From Opitutales bacterium (lineage in GTDB: Bacteria; Verrucomicrobiota; Verrucomicrobiia; Opitutales; JABSRG01), in NCBI GenBank assembly GCA_028280845.1, contig JANQKZ010000045.1, positions 1 through 64,000 of the forward strand: a stretch of 64,000 nt of DNA, written 5' to 3'. Positions 8,746 to 18,104 of the stretch are shown one piece after another. The notes under the pieces are model-generated. The model was given only the letters and a program-made list of their open reading frames with translations. It was not told the DNA's origin and ran no database searches. Numbering within the stretch: the first letter of the stretch is position 1; each line of letters starts with the position of its first letter. A program made the translations under genes and the position numbers.

Positions 8746-8813
8746 TGAGGAAGTGCTCTTACCTTGTCAAAGACCCAGGGCTCCTCGAAGGGCAGGTGAT
8801 CACAAATTCAATC

Positions 8814-9719
8814 TCAAGCAAACGGTGGCTGGGACTGCCCCGAAACTTGCTGCTCGAGAAACTCCTTCAGGTACTGCCCATAACTGGACTTTCCGTAGAA
8901 CTGTATAGCCGCTTGCATGCCATCCACATCGATCCACCCTTTGCGAAAGGCGATTTCTTCCAGGCATGAGATCTTGAGGCCTTGCCGTTTCTCGATCACC
9001 TGCACGAAGTCGCCGGCTTCTATCAGATTCTCGTGCGTGCCTGTATCGAGCCAGGCAGTTCCCCGGCCAAGAATCTCCACCGTCAAACTTCCCTCATCAA
9101 GGTAGCAACGGTTCAGATCAGTAATTTCCAATTCACCCCGAGGACTCGGCTCCAACGCCTTCGCAAATGCCGATGCGCGTCCGTCATAGTAATAGATCCC
9201 GGGTATGGCATAATTGGACTTGGGTTCTACCGGCTTCTCTTCGAGAGAAATCGCTTTTCCCGTTTCATCAAATTCTACCACCCCATAGGCAGCCGGGTTG
9301 GACACATGATAGCCAAACACCGTTGCCCCAACCTCTTGTTCACTCGCCCGTTTCAAGCTGCCGACCAGATCATGGCCATAAAACAGATTATCTCCCAACA
9401 CCATGCAACTCGGAGCCCCTTGCAAAAAATCCTCCCCGATAATTAAGGCTTGAGCCAATCCCTCAGGCTTCGGTTGAGCGGCATAGGAGAATGTCATTCC
9501 AAATTGGGAGCCATCCCCTAAAAGACGCTCAAACAAAGGCAAGTCGTGCGGAGTAGAGATAATCAGCACCTCACGAATTCCCGACAACATCAGCATCGAC
9601 AACGGGTAATACACCATGGGTTTATCATAAACCGGCATCAGCTGCTTACTCACTGCCACAGTCAATGGATAAAGCCGAGTTCCCGACCCTCCAGCTAAAA
9701 TGATTCCTTTCCTATCCAT
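8814..9719 (-). CDS. rmlA: Glucose-1-phosphate thymidylyltransferase
   Basis: Makes dTDP-glucose from dTTP and glucose-1-phosphate, the first step toward dTDP-6-deoxysugars. The 301 residues match the family length. The N-terminal nucleotide-binding signature [15 protein letters not shown], the lysine in [12 protein letters not shown], and the [10 protein letters not shown] and [13 protein letters not shown] blocks are all present. It lies directly downstream of rmlB on the same strand, with a fragment of the intergenic inverted repeat (9725-9756) between them. It supplies the substrate for the dehydratase and then the NRS/ER-type enzyme. Confidence 0.96.
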   Translation of the reverse strand: MDRKGIILAGGSGTRLYPLTVAVSKQLMPVYDKPMVYYPLSMLMLSGIREVLIISTPHDLPLFERLLGDGSQFGMTFSYAAQPKPEGLAQALIIGEDFLQGAPSCMVLGDNLFYGHDLVGSLKRASEQEVGATVFGYHVSNPAAYGVVEFDETGKAISLEEKPVEPKSNYAIPGIYYYDGRASAFAKALEPSPRGELEITDLNRCYLDEGSLTVEILGRGTAWLDTGTHENLIEAGDFVQVIEKRQGLKISCLEEIAFRKGWIDVDGMQAAIQFYGKSSYGQYLKEFLEQQVSGQSQPPFA

Positions 9720-9724
9720 TAGTC

Positions 9725-9756
9725 CTATTCACCACGGAGATCACAGAGAACACAAA
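9725..9756 (-). repeat. Solo arm of the CACGGAG/CACAGAG intergenic repeat
   Basis: The short motif TTCACCACGGAGATCACAG, followed by AGAACACAAAG, lies between rmlB and rmlA. It is one arm of the inverted repeat family found complete at 13706-13800, 14752-14834 and 15891-16050. Only one arm is recognisable here. Confidence 0.65.
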
Positions 9757-9794
9757 GTAATTTTCCTGAATTCATGCCTTCCTTAGAGAAGGAT

Positions 9795-10859
9795 TCAACC
9801 AGTTCCCAGTCGCTCGCGATTGTATCGCTTTTCAGCAATAGCCCTACACCAAGGTTCGTTGCCCAGATACCATTGGATGGTCTTTTGGATCCCGGTTTCA
9901 AAAGTCTCTGCAGGGCTCCATCCCAACTGGGATTGGATCTTCCCGCAGTCGATCGCATAGCGTCGATCATGCCCTGGACGGTCCGTGACAAAGACCTTTT
10001 GGGTCTTATAAGACGTTCCATCTGTCCGGGGTCGCAGCCCATCCAGGATCTCGCAAATCGTATCCACAATTTCGATATTCGGCTTCTCGTTCAGTCCTCC
10101 AATGTTATAGGTCTCTCCAACTTTGCCCGACTCTAGGACCGCAAGAATTCCAGCGCAATGATCCTCTACATAAAGCCAGTCTCGTATGTTCATTCCATCG
10201 CCGTAAATCGGCAGCTCCTTGCCCTCAATCGCGTTGAGGATCATGAGGGGAATGAGCTTTTCAGGAAACTGATACGGACCGTAATTGTTCGAGCAATTGG
10301 TGGTCAGCACAGGCAGCCCGTAAGTGTGTAAAAATGCGCGAACAATGTGATCGCTACCCGCCTTCGAGGCTGAATAAGGACTGTTCGGCTCATATTTTTG
10401 CTCCTCATGGAATAGCGGATCTTCAGGCCCCAGGCTGCCATACACTTCATCGGTGGATACATGAAGGAACCGAAACTTTTCCTTTTTCTTCCCCTCCAGT
10501 TTTGACCAATAATGCCGACTGGCATTCAACAACCGGAGCGTACCAATAATGTTGGTTTGAAAAAACGGCTCGGGCGAATCGATCGACCGGTCCACATGGC
10601 TTTCAGCGGCAAAATTGACAATTGCGTCTACCTGGCGCTCCCAGAGTATTTTCGAAACCAGGGCTTCATCCCCGATATCCCCTTTCACAAATTGATAATT
10701 CGGATCGCCTTCCAGATCGTTCAGGTTATCCGGGTTTCCGGCATAAGTCAGGATATCAAGATTGATCAAACGGACAGGATTATCTGAGCCCGCCAGGCAA
10801 TACCGGATAAAATTTGAGCCGATAAACCCGGCCCCGCCAGTAACAAGAATGGTTTTCAT
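9795..10859 (-). CDS. rmlB: dTDP-glucose 4,6-dehydratase
   Basis: Extended short-chain dehydrogenase/reductase, 354 residues, converting dTDP-glucose to dTDP-4-keto-6-deoxyglucose. It shows the NAD-binding TGGAGFIGSNFIRYCL start, the AAESHVDRSIDSP signature, HVSTDEVYGSLG with the catalytic Thr-Asp-Glu triad of 4,6-dehydratases, YSASKAGSDH with the YxxxK pair, and TNCSNNYGPYQFPEKLIP. It sits between the NRS/ER-type gene and rmlA in the same transcriptional direction, completing the conventional first half of the rhamnose pathway. Confidence 0.96.
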   Translation of the reverse strand: MKTILVTGGAGFIGSNFIRYCLAGSDNPVRLINLDILTYAGNPDNLNDLEGDPNYQFVKGDIGDEALVSKILWERQVDAIVNFAAESHVDRSIDSPEPFFQTNIIGTLRLLNASRHYWSKLEGKKKEKFRFLHVSTDEVYGSLGPEDPLFHEEQKYEPNSPYSASKAGSDHIVRAFLHTYGLPVLTTNCSNNYGPYQFPEKLIPLMILNAIEGKELPIYGDGMNIRDWLYVEDHCAGILAVLESGKVGETYNIGGLNEKPNIEIVDTICEILDGLRPRTDGTSYKTQKVFVTDRPGHDRRYAIDCGKIQSQLGWSPAETFETGIQKTIQWYLGNEPWCRAIAEKRYNRERLGTG

Positions 10860-10876
10860 TGGGGTTGTAGTTGAAT

Positions 10877-11809
10877 TCAGGAATGCTCAGGCACCCAATT
10901 CTGTAAAGCTTCTTCTATTGCTTTTTCCACCGGGCGAAGGGAAATACCGGCCGAAGCCAGTTTCGAGCTGTTCAGGACTGTATTAGAGCGTGGGGTCTTA
11001 GCTGCTTTAAGCATGAACTCGTCCTCATTCTCAAAAAAGGAGAAGTGCTTTCCACTGGAGGCTAACAACTGGCCCAACTTGCTGGCTTGTATCATGTCGA
11101 CGACTTGGCGGGTATCAATATGACCAGGGTTGGTTACATTATAGATCCCGAAAGGAACCCGTTTTTCCCACGTGGCCCAACACCCATAAATGAAATCGTC
11201 CAGGTTGGAAATGGAATTCTCAGCCACCAGGAGCCGGTCATACCGCATGAGTTTAGTGAGAAAATTCCTGGGACTGTCAAGATGGTCGAATGGGATCCTT
11301 AACCGCCATACATACCCCGATGGCTGACTTTCATGCACCCACTTCGTTCCATCCGAGCTTTCCCTATAGCCGATGGCTTCCTCACCCAGTGCTTTGGTTC
11401 CGCTGTAAAAACTGCAGTTATTTTGCCGGAATGAGAAATTCGGGGCGTCCTCTTCGGTGAAGCCCTGACCATCCTGGCGGCGCCCGGAAAAGATACAACC
11501 GCTGGAGACATGCCCCCAGGGAATTCCAGCAGCTTCACATTCCTCACGCATGAGCCCGGGCAGGATAGCATTACCAAGTAGGCAATTGGCCTTGTCCAAC
11601 TCTGCTGCATCAACATTAGGTTTTCCGGTGTATCCGGCGGCATTCACCAAGAATTCGGGTCGGTATTCAGAAAGAGCCTGTTTTAACCCGCCCCGGGTGG
11701 TGTAATCTATCTGGTTCCGGCTCAAGCCATACACCTCCACCCCCTGGGACTTTAAATATTGGAGCATGCGGTTCCCTACATACCCGGTTGATCCTAGTAA
11801 CAAAATCAT
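10877..11809 (-). CDS. NRS/ER-like 4-keto-6-deoxyhexose 3,5-epimerase/4-reductase
   Basis: A 310-residue extended SDR. It keeps LLLGSTGYVGNRMLQ for NAD(P) and the YxxxK pair in FYSGTKALGEE. Several segments match, as I recall them, the plant/eukaryotic nucleotide-rhamnose synthase/epimerase-reductase (NRS/ER, UER1): NAAGYTGKPNVDAAE, SSGCIFSG, GFTEEDAPNF, SPRNFLTKLMRYDRLL, YNVTNPG and the late APRSN-like KTPRSNTVLNSSKL. That enzyme does both epimerisation and reduction. No rmlC is seen in this window, so a bifunctional enzyme would complete the dTDP-L-rhamnose route. A plain RmlD-type reductase with rmlC elsewhere is the alternative. It ends 17 bases before rmlB. Confidence 0.75.
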   Translation of the reverse strand: MILLLGSTGYVGNRMLQYLKSQGVEVYGLSRNQIDYTTRGGLKQALSEYRPEFLVNAAGYTGKPNVDAAELDKANCLLGNAILPGLMREECEAAGIPWGHVSSGCIFSGRRQDGQGFTEEDAPNFSFRQNNCSFYSGTKALGEEAIGYRESSDGTKWVHESQPSGYVWRLRIPFDHLDSPRNFLTKLMRYDRLLVAENSISNLDDFIYGCWATWEKRVPFGIYNVTNPGHIDTRQVVDMIQASKLGQLLASSGKHFSFFENEDEFMLKAAKTPRSNTVLNSSKLASAGISLRPVEKAIEEALQNWVPEHS

Positions 11810-11810
11810 A

Positions 11811-12608
11811 TCACCTACGAAAAGTTTGGTCTGAGCTGCCTTTCAATTTAAGCTCCTGCTCGTTTGTCGCTTTTGAATAGTCCCCGTGACTGAAATACTT
11901 CTCAAGCCATAAATACATCACGATAAAGAAGTATCGACTCCCCATTTCCTTGATTCTCAATTTGGATTTCCCGGTCGTTCGGTTGGTCCACCGAATCGGA
12001 ACAATAGTGTAGGTATACCCTCGGATAACGGCTTTCAGGGGAAGCTCCACCGTGATATTAAAATGTGGGGATAAAATGGGCTGGCACCCCTCGATTACAG
12101 TTCGCCGATAGGCCTTGAACGCATTGGTCGTATCGTTGAGACCATGACGAAAGAGCAACCGAATGAACCCGTTGGCCCAGCGGTTCAGGATGAACTTGAG
12201 CTTTGGGTAATCACTTACTCGGCTCCCCGAGATAAATCGGCTTCCAAATACACATTCATACCCCTTTGAAAGTTGCTCCCAATATGAAACCACATCTTCA
12301 GGAGAGTCGGAGGCGTCCGCCATATAAATGACCACCGCATCCCCAGTGGCTTTTTCCAGGCCAAAGCGAACGGCTCGTCCAAAGCCGTTCAGCCCTGCAT
12401 TCTGATACGGCTTCAACTCCGCGATTTCCTTCCGCAGATCCCCTAGAATCTCCCAGGTAGAATCGGTGCTGCCATCATCCACCACCACAAGCTCATGAGG
12501 GATGCCCGCTGATTTAAGTGCCTCTGAAAGAGCCGTTAACGTAGAGGATAAACACCCTTCCTCATCTCGGGCCGGAATGATAAGCGATAATAATCGAAGC
12601 GGTTTCAC
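11811..12608 (-). CDS. Family 2 glycosyltransferase (DPM1-like)
   Basis: A 265-residue GT-A enzyme of the dolichol/polyprenyl-phosphate sugar transferase type. The motifs are LSLIIPARDEEGCL, LVVVDDGSTDSTWEIL, YMADASDSPEDVVSYW (the DXD equivalent) and FGSRFISGSRVSDYP. A C-terminal WTNRTTGKSKLRIKEMGSRY block is typical of DPM1-like proteins. No C-terminal membrane anchor is obvious. It starts with GTG overlapping the stop of the upstream epimerase by four bases and ends two bases before the NRS/ER gene, so the genes are tightly coupled. Confidence 0.87.
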   Translation of the reverse strand: MKPLRLLSLIIPARDEEGCLSSTLTALSEALKSAGIPHELVVVDDGSTDSTWEILGDLRKEIAELKPYQNAGLNGFGRAVRFGLEKATGDAVVIYMADASDSPEDVVSYWEQLSKGYECVFGSRFISGSRVSDYPKLKFILNRWANGFIRLLFRHGLNDTTNAFKAYRRTVIEGCQPILSPHFNITVELPLKAVIRGYTYTIVPIRWTNRTTGKSKLRIKEMGSRYFFIVMYLWLEKYFSHGDYSKATNEQELKLKGSSDQTFRR

Positions 12609-13696
12609 GGATTATACTTTCCTAGCGATAACTCCAACCACTCAGGGTGGTTTTCGGCGAAGCCAGCAATCTCATCCAGGATCTCGGGCAGGGTTTTCGC
12701 TATCTTAAACTTCCAATTCTCTATAGCTAAAGTTGAGTCTAACACAATCCATGGCAGGTCAAACGGACGACTTTCCTGAGCTTGCTCAACAAGGTGCGGC
12801 CCCCACCGCTGTTCGCACCAAGTCGACAGTTCCGCCAGAGACATGGAGTGTTCCACCCCTCCGGAGAAGTTGGCAATTCGGGGAACATCCACCCGATCCT
12901 CAGTCATTTGCTGAAGGAGCACAGGAACCAGATCGTCGGGATGCAGGCAGTCCCTGACTTGAAATCCCGAGCCCCCGAACCCAATATATTTCAAGGGTCG
13001 CTTATGAAACCAGCTGTGCAGCCAAAAGGAAAAGATCCCCTGCTGTGGATGCCCGAATTGGCCGGCCCCTGCCATCACTCCACACCGATTGATCCAGACA
13101 GGAAATCCAAAGGCCGCCCCATACTCCAACGCCATCTGCTCTGAGGCCACCTTCGTGGCCCCATACAAGGAAACAGGAGCTTGAGTAGAGAAATTCTCCG
13201 ATATTCCTGAACTGGAAAAACCCACTAAGTCATTGGCAGAGTCTTGGGGAGTAAATCTAGCCCTCCCACTTTCACCTTCCACCTTCACCTCGATTCCAGC
13301 CAAAGGCGGAATCGAATATACCCGACTCGTCGACAGCAAAATAAACCCCGCATTCACCCGCTTACAGTATTCCAGAATGTTGATGGTTCCATACAGGTTG
13401 TGCTGCACCAATTCCAGGCTGGAGGTCTTCTCGTCTACCCCAGCTAGTACGCTGGGCTGGGCCGCGGCGTCGATTACGAAGTCGGCTGGAGGCAAATCCG
13501 CCAACATGTCCGAGTCCCGTATATCTCCAACCCGCACATCCACTCCCAACTCTCGCAAAGGCACTAAGTTCACCCGACTTCCATCCCGACAGAGATTATC
13601 AACCCCAACAATCTGCTCAATCTGAGATGCTTCTACGAGGCGTTTAGCCAAACAGCTCCCAACAAATCCACAAATGCCTGTAATCAGAATTTTCAT
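12605..13696 (-). CDS. NAD-dependent nucleotide-sugar epimerase (CDP-paratose 2-epimerase-like)
   Basis: Extended SDR of 363 residues. ITGICGFVGSCLAKRL binds NAD, AAAQPSVLAG follows, LLSTSRVYSIPPL carries the active-site Ser/Thr, and VSLYGATKVASEQMA carries YxxxK. An inserted region around GISENFSTQAPVSLYG resembles CDP-tyvelose/paratose 2-epimerases (RfbE family). The exact sugar is unknown, since no CDP-glucose pathway genes are seen here. It is coupled to the DPM1-like GT downstream (GTGA overlap). Its upstream side carries a complete inverted repeat. Confidence 0.8.
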   Translation of the reverse strand: MKILITGICGFVGSCLAKRLVEASQIEQIVGVDNLCRDGSRVNLVPLRELGVDVRVGDIRDSDMLADLPPADFVIDAAAQPSVLAGVDEKTSSLELVQHNLYGTINILEYCKRVNAGFILLSTSRVYSIPPLAGIEVKVEGESGRARFTPQDSANDLVGFSSSGISENFSTQAPVSLYGATKVASEQMALEYGAAFGFPVWINRCGVMAGAGQFGHPQQGIFSFWLHSWFHKRPLKYIGFGGSGFQVRDCLHPDDLVPVLLQQMTEDRVDVPRIANFSGGVEHSMSLAELSTWCEQRWGPHLVEQAQESRPFDLPWIVLDSTLAIENWKFKIAKTLPEILDEIAGFAENHPEWLELSLGKYNP

Positions 13697-13705
13697 TTAA
13701 GAAAC

Positions 13706-13800
13706 GTTCACCAAGGAGACCACAGAGAATTAACGTTAGCTATCACATCGAAATGATTTGAACAGGGCTCCGTGGTCTCAGTGTCCTCTGTGGTGAAATA
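13706..13800. repeat. Intergenic inverted repeat, complete copy
   Basis: The left arm (13706-13730, GTTCACCAAGGAGACCACAG) and the right arm (13765-13799, containing CTCCGTGGTCTCAGTGTCC then CTCTGTGGTGAA) are imperfect reverse complements separated by about 35 bases. It fills the space between the epimerase and the GDP-fucose synthase genes. It belongs to the same family as 14752-14834 and 15891-16050. Confidence 0.8.
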
Positions 13801-13801
13801 A

Positions 13802-14740
13802 TCAATCTCTAAACACCCCCTGCTCCAGAGCCCATTGATAGGTCCGCTGGAGTCCATCCTCCAAAGGTATCTTTGGCTCCCATCCCGTCGCCAGCATTTT
13901 CGAAGAATCTAACAACTTCCGAGGCGTCCCATCGGGCATCGAAGTATCATTAACGAGCGGACCGTCAAAGCCCACCACCGCTTTCATCAGCTCGCTCAAC
14001 TCCTGGATGGTCACATCTGAACCGTAACCTACATTAATGGTTTCCGATTCATCATAGGTCTCCAACAGACGCACAACGCCCTCCGCCAAATCATCCACAT
14101 GGAGAAATTCACGGCGAACCTGTCCGGTCCCCCAAACCGTCACCGCATCCCGGTTTTCCTGCTTTGCTTGGTGAAACCGCCGCATCATTCCGGGAATCAC
14201 ATGGCTGAACTCCGGATGAAAATTATCGCCCGACCCATAGAGGTTACACGGCATCGCAGAGATAAATCGCCGCCCTTTTTGCCGATGGATAAACTCGCAC
14301 AGTTTTAAGCCTGCAATCTTCGCAAGCGCATACCCTTCATTAGTGGGCTCCAGAGAGCTGGTCAGGAGCGAATCCTCCCGAATGGGCTGTGGGGCGTGTT
14401 TAGGATAAATGCAGCTACTCCCTAAGAAGAGGAGGCGCTCGACCTCATGTTGCAAGGCCCCGTAGATCACATTATTCTGGATCATCAGGTTTTCATACAT
14501 GAACTCCACCTGCTGCGTCCGATTCGCATGAATCCCTCCTACCTTCGCCGCCGCCAACACTACATGCTGGGGCCGCTCGTTATCGAAAAACCGGTGGACC
14601 GACTGCTGATCAATTAAATCCACCTCCTCCCGCGACCGGGTGAGCACGTTGGAATACCCCCGCCGCTCCAGGGCGCGAACCACACCGGACCCTACCATTC
14701 CCCGATGCCCCGCCACAAAAATCCTATCAGCCTTATCCAT
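13802..14740 (-). CDS. fcl: GDP-L-fucose synthase
   Basis: Bifunctional 3,5-epimerase/4-reductase that turns GDP-4-keto-6-deoxymannose into GDP-L-fucose. About 312 residues, normal length. Seen are FVAGHRGMVGSGVVRAL for NADP binding, AAKVGGIHAN, FLGSSCIYPKHAPQP with the active-site Ser/Cys region, YALAKIAGLKLCE with YxxxK, and MPCNLYGSGDNFHPE. I chose ATG 14740 because the 12 residues of the longer frame are encoded by the adjacent inverted repeat. It pairs functionally with the GMD gene at 17036-18046. Confidence 0.93.
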   Translation of the reverse strand: MDKADRIFVAGHRGMVGSGVVRALERRGYSNVLTRSREEVDLIDQQSVHRFFDNERPQHVVLAAAKVGGIHANRTQQVEFMYENLMIQNNVIYGALQHEVERLLFLGSSCIYPKHAPQPIREDSLLTSSLEPTNEGYALAKIAGLKLCEFIHRQKGRRFISAMPCNLYGSGDNFHPEFSHVIPGMMRRFHQAKQENRDAVTVWGTGQVRREFLHVDDLAEGVVRLLETYDESETINVGYGSDVTIQELSELMKAVVGFDGPLVNDTSMPDGTPRKLLDSSKMLATGWEPKIPLEDGLQRTYQWALEQGVFRD

Positions 14741-14751
14741 AATCCATTCTC

Positions 14752-14834
14752 TTACCACGGAGGACACAGAGAACACAGAGAAAACTTATAAAAATCACAC
14801 CCTCAGTGGTCTCTGTGTCCTCCGTGGTGAAAAA
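14752..14834. repeat. Intergenic inverted repeat, complete copy
   Basis: The left arm at 14752-14784 (ACCACGGAGGACACAGAG, then AACACAGAG) and the right arm at 14801-14834 (CTCTGTGTCCTCCGTGGTG) are near-perfect reverse complements around a 16-base AT-rich centre. It occupies the whole space between fcl and the next epimerase. This is the cleanest copy of the family. Confidence 0.85.
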
Positions 14835-14836
14835 CA

Positions 14837-15886
14837 TTAAACCCTCCCCTGCATCGCCTCCACAATTTGCCGCACCGTCTCCTCCAGACTCACCGATATG
14901 TCCCAATTGGGGTAGTGATCCCGCATTTTCCTCAAATCGCTGTAGTAGCAGATATGGTCCCCGATCCGGGCTTCCTCTGAATATTGGTAGACCTGCTCCT
15001 TCCCGGAAAACTGTTCGGCCAATTTAAAGGCCTCCAGGATCGAGCAGGAATTGGCCTTCCCGCCGCCGATGTTGTAGACTTCCCCGCTCCGGGGGGCATC
15101 GATGAAGGCCTCAATAAAGCGGGCTACATCGAGGGAATGGATATTATCGCGGACCTGCTTCCCCTTATATCCGAAAATCGTGTATTCCTTCCCGATCAGG
15201 TTACACTTTACCAGGTAGCTCAGGAACCCATGGAGTTCCACTCCACTATGATTAGGTCCCGTCAGGCAGCCTCCCCGCAAGCAACACGTCGGCATATTAA
15301 AATATCGCCCATACTCCTGCACTACCACGTCCGAGGCCACTTTGGACGCTCCAAACAGGGAATGTTTCGATTGGTCGATTGAGTAAGTTTCAGGAATCCC
15401 ATGCTCATAATCCGGATCGTCATAGTCCCAGCGCGTCGCTAATTCCTTCAATTGGATCGTATTCGGACGGTCTCCATAGACCTTATTCGTCGACATATGA
15501 GCAAAGGGCGCTTCCGGGCATGCCTGCCGGGTCGCCTCGATCATGTTCAGCGTCCCCACCGCATTCGTATCGAAGTCATCAAAGGGAATCGCCGCCGCCC
15601 GATCGTGCGAGGGCTGGGCTGCGGTATGCACCACCGCATCCGGTTTCAGCGCTTTCAGTAGGTCCAACACTCCCTGCCGATCCCGGATGTCGACTTCATG
15701 GTGCTGAAACCCGGCCAGATCCTGCTCAAGCCGTTTCTGGTTCCACCGGGTATCTCCCTGTGGACCAAAAAACACCGCCCGTTGGTTATTGTCCATCCCA
15801 TGAATGGCCCAACCTTTCCCAGAAAAATAACTGCACACCTCAGACCCAATCAGCCCACTCGAGCCAGTAACCAGCAACTTTTTCAT
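14837..15886 (-). CDS. NAD-dependent nucleotide-sugar epimerase (CDP-paratose 2-epimerase-like)
   Basis: Extended SDR, 349 residues. It has [16 protein letters not shown], the long insertion after strand 2 (YNNQ-type region with [11 protein letters not shown]), [27 protein letters not shown] and the YxxxK-region variant [32 protein letters not shown] is very characteristic of the CDP-tyvelose 2-epimerase-like family. In this copy the motif Tyr appears to be replaced by Phe (LFGASK); the nearby Tyr in the [11 protein letters not shown] segment may serve instead. It is the second protein of this type in the cluster. Its substrate cannot be assigned. Confidence 0.8.
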   Translation of the reverse strand: MKKLLVTGSSGLIGSEVCSYFSGKGWAIHGMDNNQRAVFFGPQGDTRWNQKRLEQDLAGFQHHEVDIRDRQGVLDLLKALKPDAVVHTAAQPSHDRAAAIPFDDFDTNAVGTLNMIEATRQACPEAPFAHMSTNKVYGDRPNTIQLKELATRWDYDDPDYEHGIPETYSIDQSKHSLFGASKVASDVVVQEYGRYFNMPTCCLRGGCLTGPNHSGVELHGFLSYLVKCNLIGKEYTIFGYKGKQVRDNIHSLDVARFIEAFIDAPRSGEVYNIGGGKANSCSILEAFKLAEQFSGKEQVYQYSEEARIGDHICYYSDLRKMRDHYPNWDISVSLEETVRQIVEAMQGRV

Positions 15887-15890
15887 TGTC

Positions 15891-16050
15891 CCATTTCACC
15901 ACAGAGCCCACAGAGAGCACAGAGAAAACTGAAAAAAGTTGAGGAAGCCTGTGGGCAGCCCAAGGCTTTTACAACCAGCCGAAACCACCACTCAGCTAAA
16001 GTCGTTTATCGTCACTATCTCTGTGTCCTCCGTGTGCTCTGTGGTGCAAA
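15891..16050. repeat. Intergenic inverted repeat with wide spacer
   Basis: The left arm lies at 15891-15930 (TTTCACCACAGAGCCCACAG, then AGAGCACAGAGAAAAC). The right arm lies at 16015-16050 (CTCTGTGTCCTCCGTGTGC, then TCTGTGGTGC). They are inverted, with about 85 bases between them. The right arm forms the last codons of the GT2 gene that ends at 16015. Confidence 0.75.
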
Positions 16051-16731
16051 AAGATTGTACTTCAGAATCGCCCAGATCGCCCGGAAGCCATCCTTCCACC
16101 CGATCTTTTTCCCCTCCGCGTAAGTCCGTCCGTAATAACTGATGCCCACCTCATAGATCCGCCAATCCCCCTTCGCCACCTTGGCCGTAATTTCCGGTTC
16201 AAACCCAAACCGGTTTTCCTGAATTTCGATCCCCTCCAGGACCTCCCTACGAAATACCTTAAAACAGGTCTCCATATCGGTCAGATTGATGTTGGTCATC
16301 ATATTGCTCAACCAGGTCAAAAACCGGTTGCCCACCATGTGCCAATAATACACCACCCGGTGCGCCTGCCCTCCGGCAAACCGCGACCCATACACGACAT
16401 CCGCCTTCCCCTCCAAGATGGGCTTTAACAGGATTGGATACTCCTGCGGATCATACTCCAGATCCGCATCCTGAATGATCACGACATCTCCGGTGGCGGC
16501 CGCAAATCCAGTCCGCAAGGCCGCCCCCTTGCCCCGGTTCTGGTCGTGGCGATAGACCTGAAGATCAAATTTGTGACCGAGACCCTCCAATAAAGCAGAG
16601 GTCCCATCCGTTGACGCATCATCAACGATCAAGATCTCTTTATCTTCCACAGAACTCGACCAAACTGCCTCCACAATCGTTTCAATGGTGGCCTCCTCGT
16701 TATAGCAAGGAATGACTATACTAACCTTCAC
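16015..16731 (-). CDS. Family 2 glycosyltransferase (polyprenyl-phosphate type)
   Basis: A 238-residue GT-A enzyme: [64 protein letters not shown] (DAD metal site) and [18 protein letters not shown]. These are hallmarks of dolichyl-phosphate-glucose/mannose synthase-like proteins, which transfer a sugar to a polyprenyl phosphate at the inner membrane. Starts at GTG. The last eleven residues ([11 protein letters not shown]) are encoded by the arm of the intergenic inverted repeat, so the natural C-terminus was probably replaced by repeat insertion. Confidence 0.87.
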   Translation of the reverse strand: MKVSIVIPCYNEEATIETIVEAVWSSSVEDKEILIVDDASTDGTSALLEGLGHKFDLQVYRHDQNRGKGAALRTGFAAATGDVVIIQDADLEYDPQEYPILLKPILEGKADVVYGSRFAGGQAHRVVYYWHMVGNRFLTWLSNMMTNINLTDMETCFKVFRREVLEGIEIQENRFGFEPEITAKVAKGDWRIYEVGISYYGRTYAEGKKIGWKDGFRAIWAILKYNLFAPQSTRRTQR

Positions 16732-17035
16732 AAGGATATCAATTTAGTGTCAAGGTGGCTAAGGAGCAAAATAGGATGTTTACTTAGTTATTGGCAGATT
16801 CATCTACTTGCAGAATTGCATTATGACCATTCTTCTGTCGATGGCTTAAATTGTCCCTTCTGCATTACCTGAACCATTTTGATAAGAATCCAAGGACCTA
16901 GGTTAATTATTTTATGAAATAAAAAAAGCAGTTTTTGACTGTATCACTTTTGGTGATTACTGCGCATTTTTGACTGCGAACCACAATCCTTAGGAGCCAT
17001 TGACCTTAAAAAGCTTAAGACTGGATCATTGGAAT
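16732..17035. other. Non-coding gap
   Basis: About 300 bases between two minus-strand genes, where GC content drops into the AT-rich block. I see no gene, no strong hairpin and no recognisable promoter here. A TTTTTGACTG string occurs twice within about 50 bases (around 16930-16975). Confidence 0.5.
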
Positions 17036-18046
17036 TTAAGGTTCCATACTCTTTTTCTCTAATTCAGCTACTTTAATATCAGAATCCACCATAAGCCGAG
17101 CAAGACCAGTCATATCTGTCTGGGGCTCCCAACCCAACTTAACCTTTGCCTTATTGTAGCACCCAATCAACAGGTCCACTTCAGCAGGCCGTAAGAATCG
17201 AGGATCGAAGCGAACATATTTCTCCCAATCCAAGCCAGCATATTCGAAGGACTCCACGAGCCATTCCTTTACGGTGTGAGTTTCGTTCGTAGCAACGACA
17301 TAATCGTCAGGCTTGTCTTGCTGAAGCATAAGCCACATGGCCTCAACATACTCCTTAGCATAACCCCAGTCTCGTTTTGAATCCAGGTTCCCCAAGGTCA
17401 GATGATGTTGAGTACCAGCTTTTATACGACCAACTGCCCGGGTTATTTTCCTGGTAACAAACTGTTCTCCCCGACGGGGAGATTCATGGTTAAACAGAAT
17501 TCCCGAACAGGCGAAAAGATTGTAGCTCTCCCGGTAGTTAACCGTCAGCCAATGCCCCATGACCTTGGCGCAAGCATAGGGTGACCGGGGCCAAAAAGGT
17601 GTTTCTTCTGTCTGGGGCACCTCTTGGACCTTTCCGAACATTTCGGAAGAGGATGCCTGATAAAACCGAACCTTCTTTCCAATCCCCGACTCGATAATAG
17701 CTTCAAGAAGGCGGGCCGTCCCAGTCCCAGTTACATCACAGGTATACTCGGGTATATCAAAGCTAACCCGGACATGACTTTGAGCCGCCAGGTTATAGAC
17801 TTCATCCGGCTGAATTTCGTAAAGTAGCTTGGTCAGACGGGTAGCATCAGCTAAATCCCCATAGTGCAGGTAAAAACGATCTCTACGCTCGTCGGCGTAG
17901 TCACCGATATGGTCGATCCGAGACCGATTCAGGGTGCTGGCACGACGGACTAACCCGTGGACCTCATAACCTTTTTCGAGAAGCAACTCGGCCAAGTAAC
18001 TTCCATCCTGGCCGGTTATACCTGTAATAAATGCACGCTTGGTCAT
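17036..18046 (-). CDS. gmd: GDP-mannose 4,6-dehydratase
   Basis: Converts GDP-D-mannose to GDP-4-keto-6-deoxymannose. From ATG 18046 the protein is 336 residues. It starts [20 protein letters not shown], the diagnostic GMD N-terminus. It then shows [48 protein letters not shown] (Ser-Glu catalytic pair), [19 protein letters not shown] (YxxxK), [19 protein letters not shown] and [21 protein letters not shown] rejected the frame's upstream Met, 36 codons earlier, because it overlaps the neighbouring gene and lacks homologous sequence. It feeds the GDP-fucose synthase at 13802-14740. Confidence 0.95.
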   Translation of the reverse strand: MTKRAFITGITGQDGSYLAELLLEKGYEVHGLVRRASTLNRSRIDHIGDYADERRDRFYLHYGDLADATRLTKLLYEIQPDEVYNLAAQSHVRVSFDIPEYTCDVTGTGTARLLEAIIESGIGKKVRFYQASSSEMFGKVQEVPQTEETPFWPRSPYACAKVMGHWLTVNYRESYNLFACSGILFNHESPRRGEQFVTRKITRAVGRIKAGTQHHLTLGNLDSKRDWGYAKEYVEAMWLMLQQDKPDDYVVATNETHTVKEWLVESFEYAGLDWEKYVRFDPRFLRPAEVDLLIGCYNKAKVKLGWEPQTDMTGLARLMVDSDIKVAELEKKSMEP

Positions 18047-18104
18047 CAAAATAAAGAGGCCATATAAGATTCCGGTGGGGACAAACAGCAAGGATATAAA
18101 AAGC

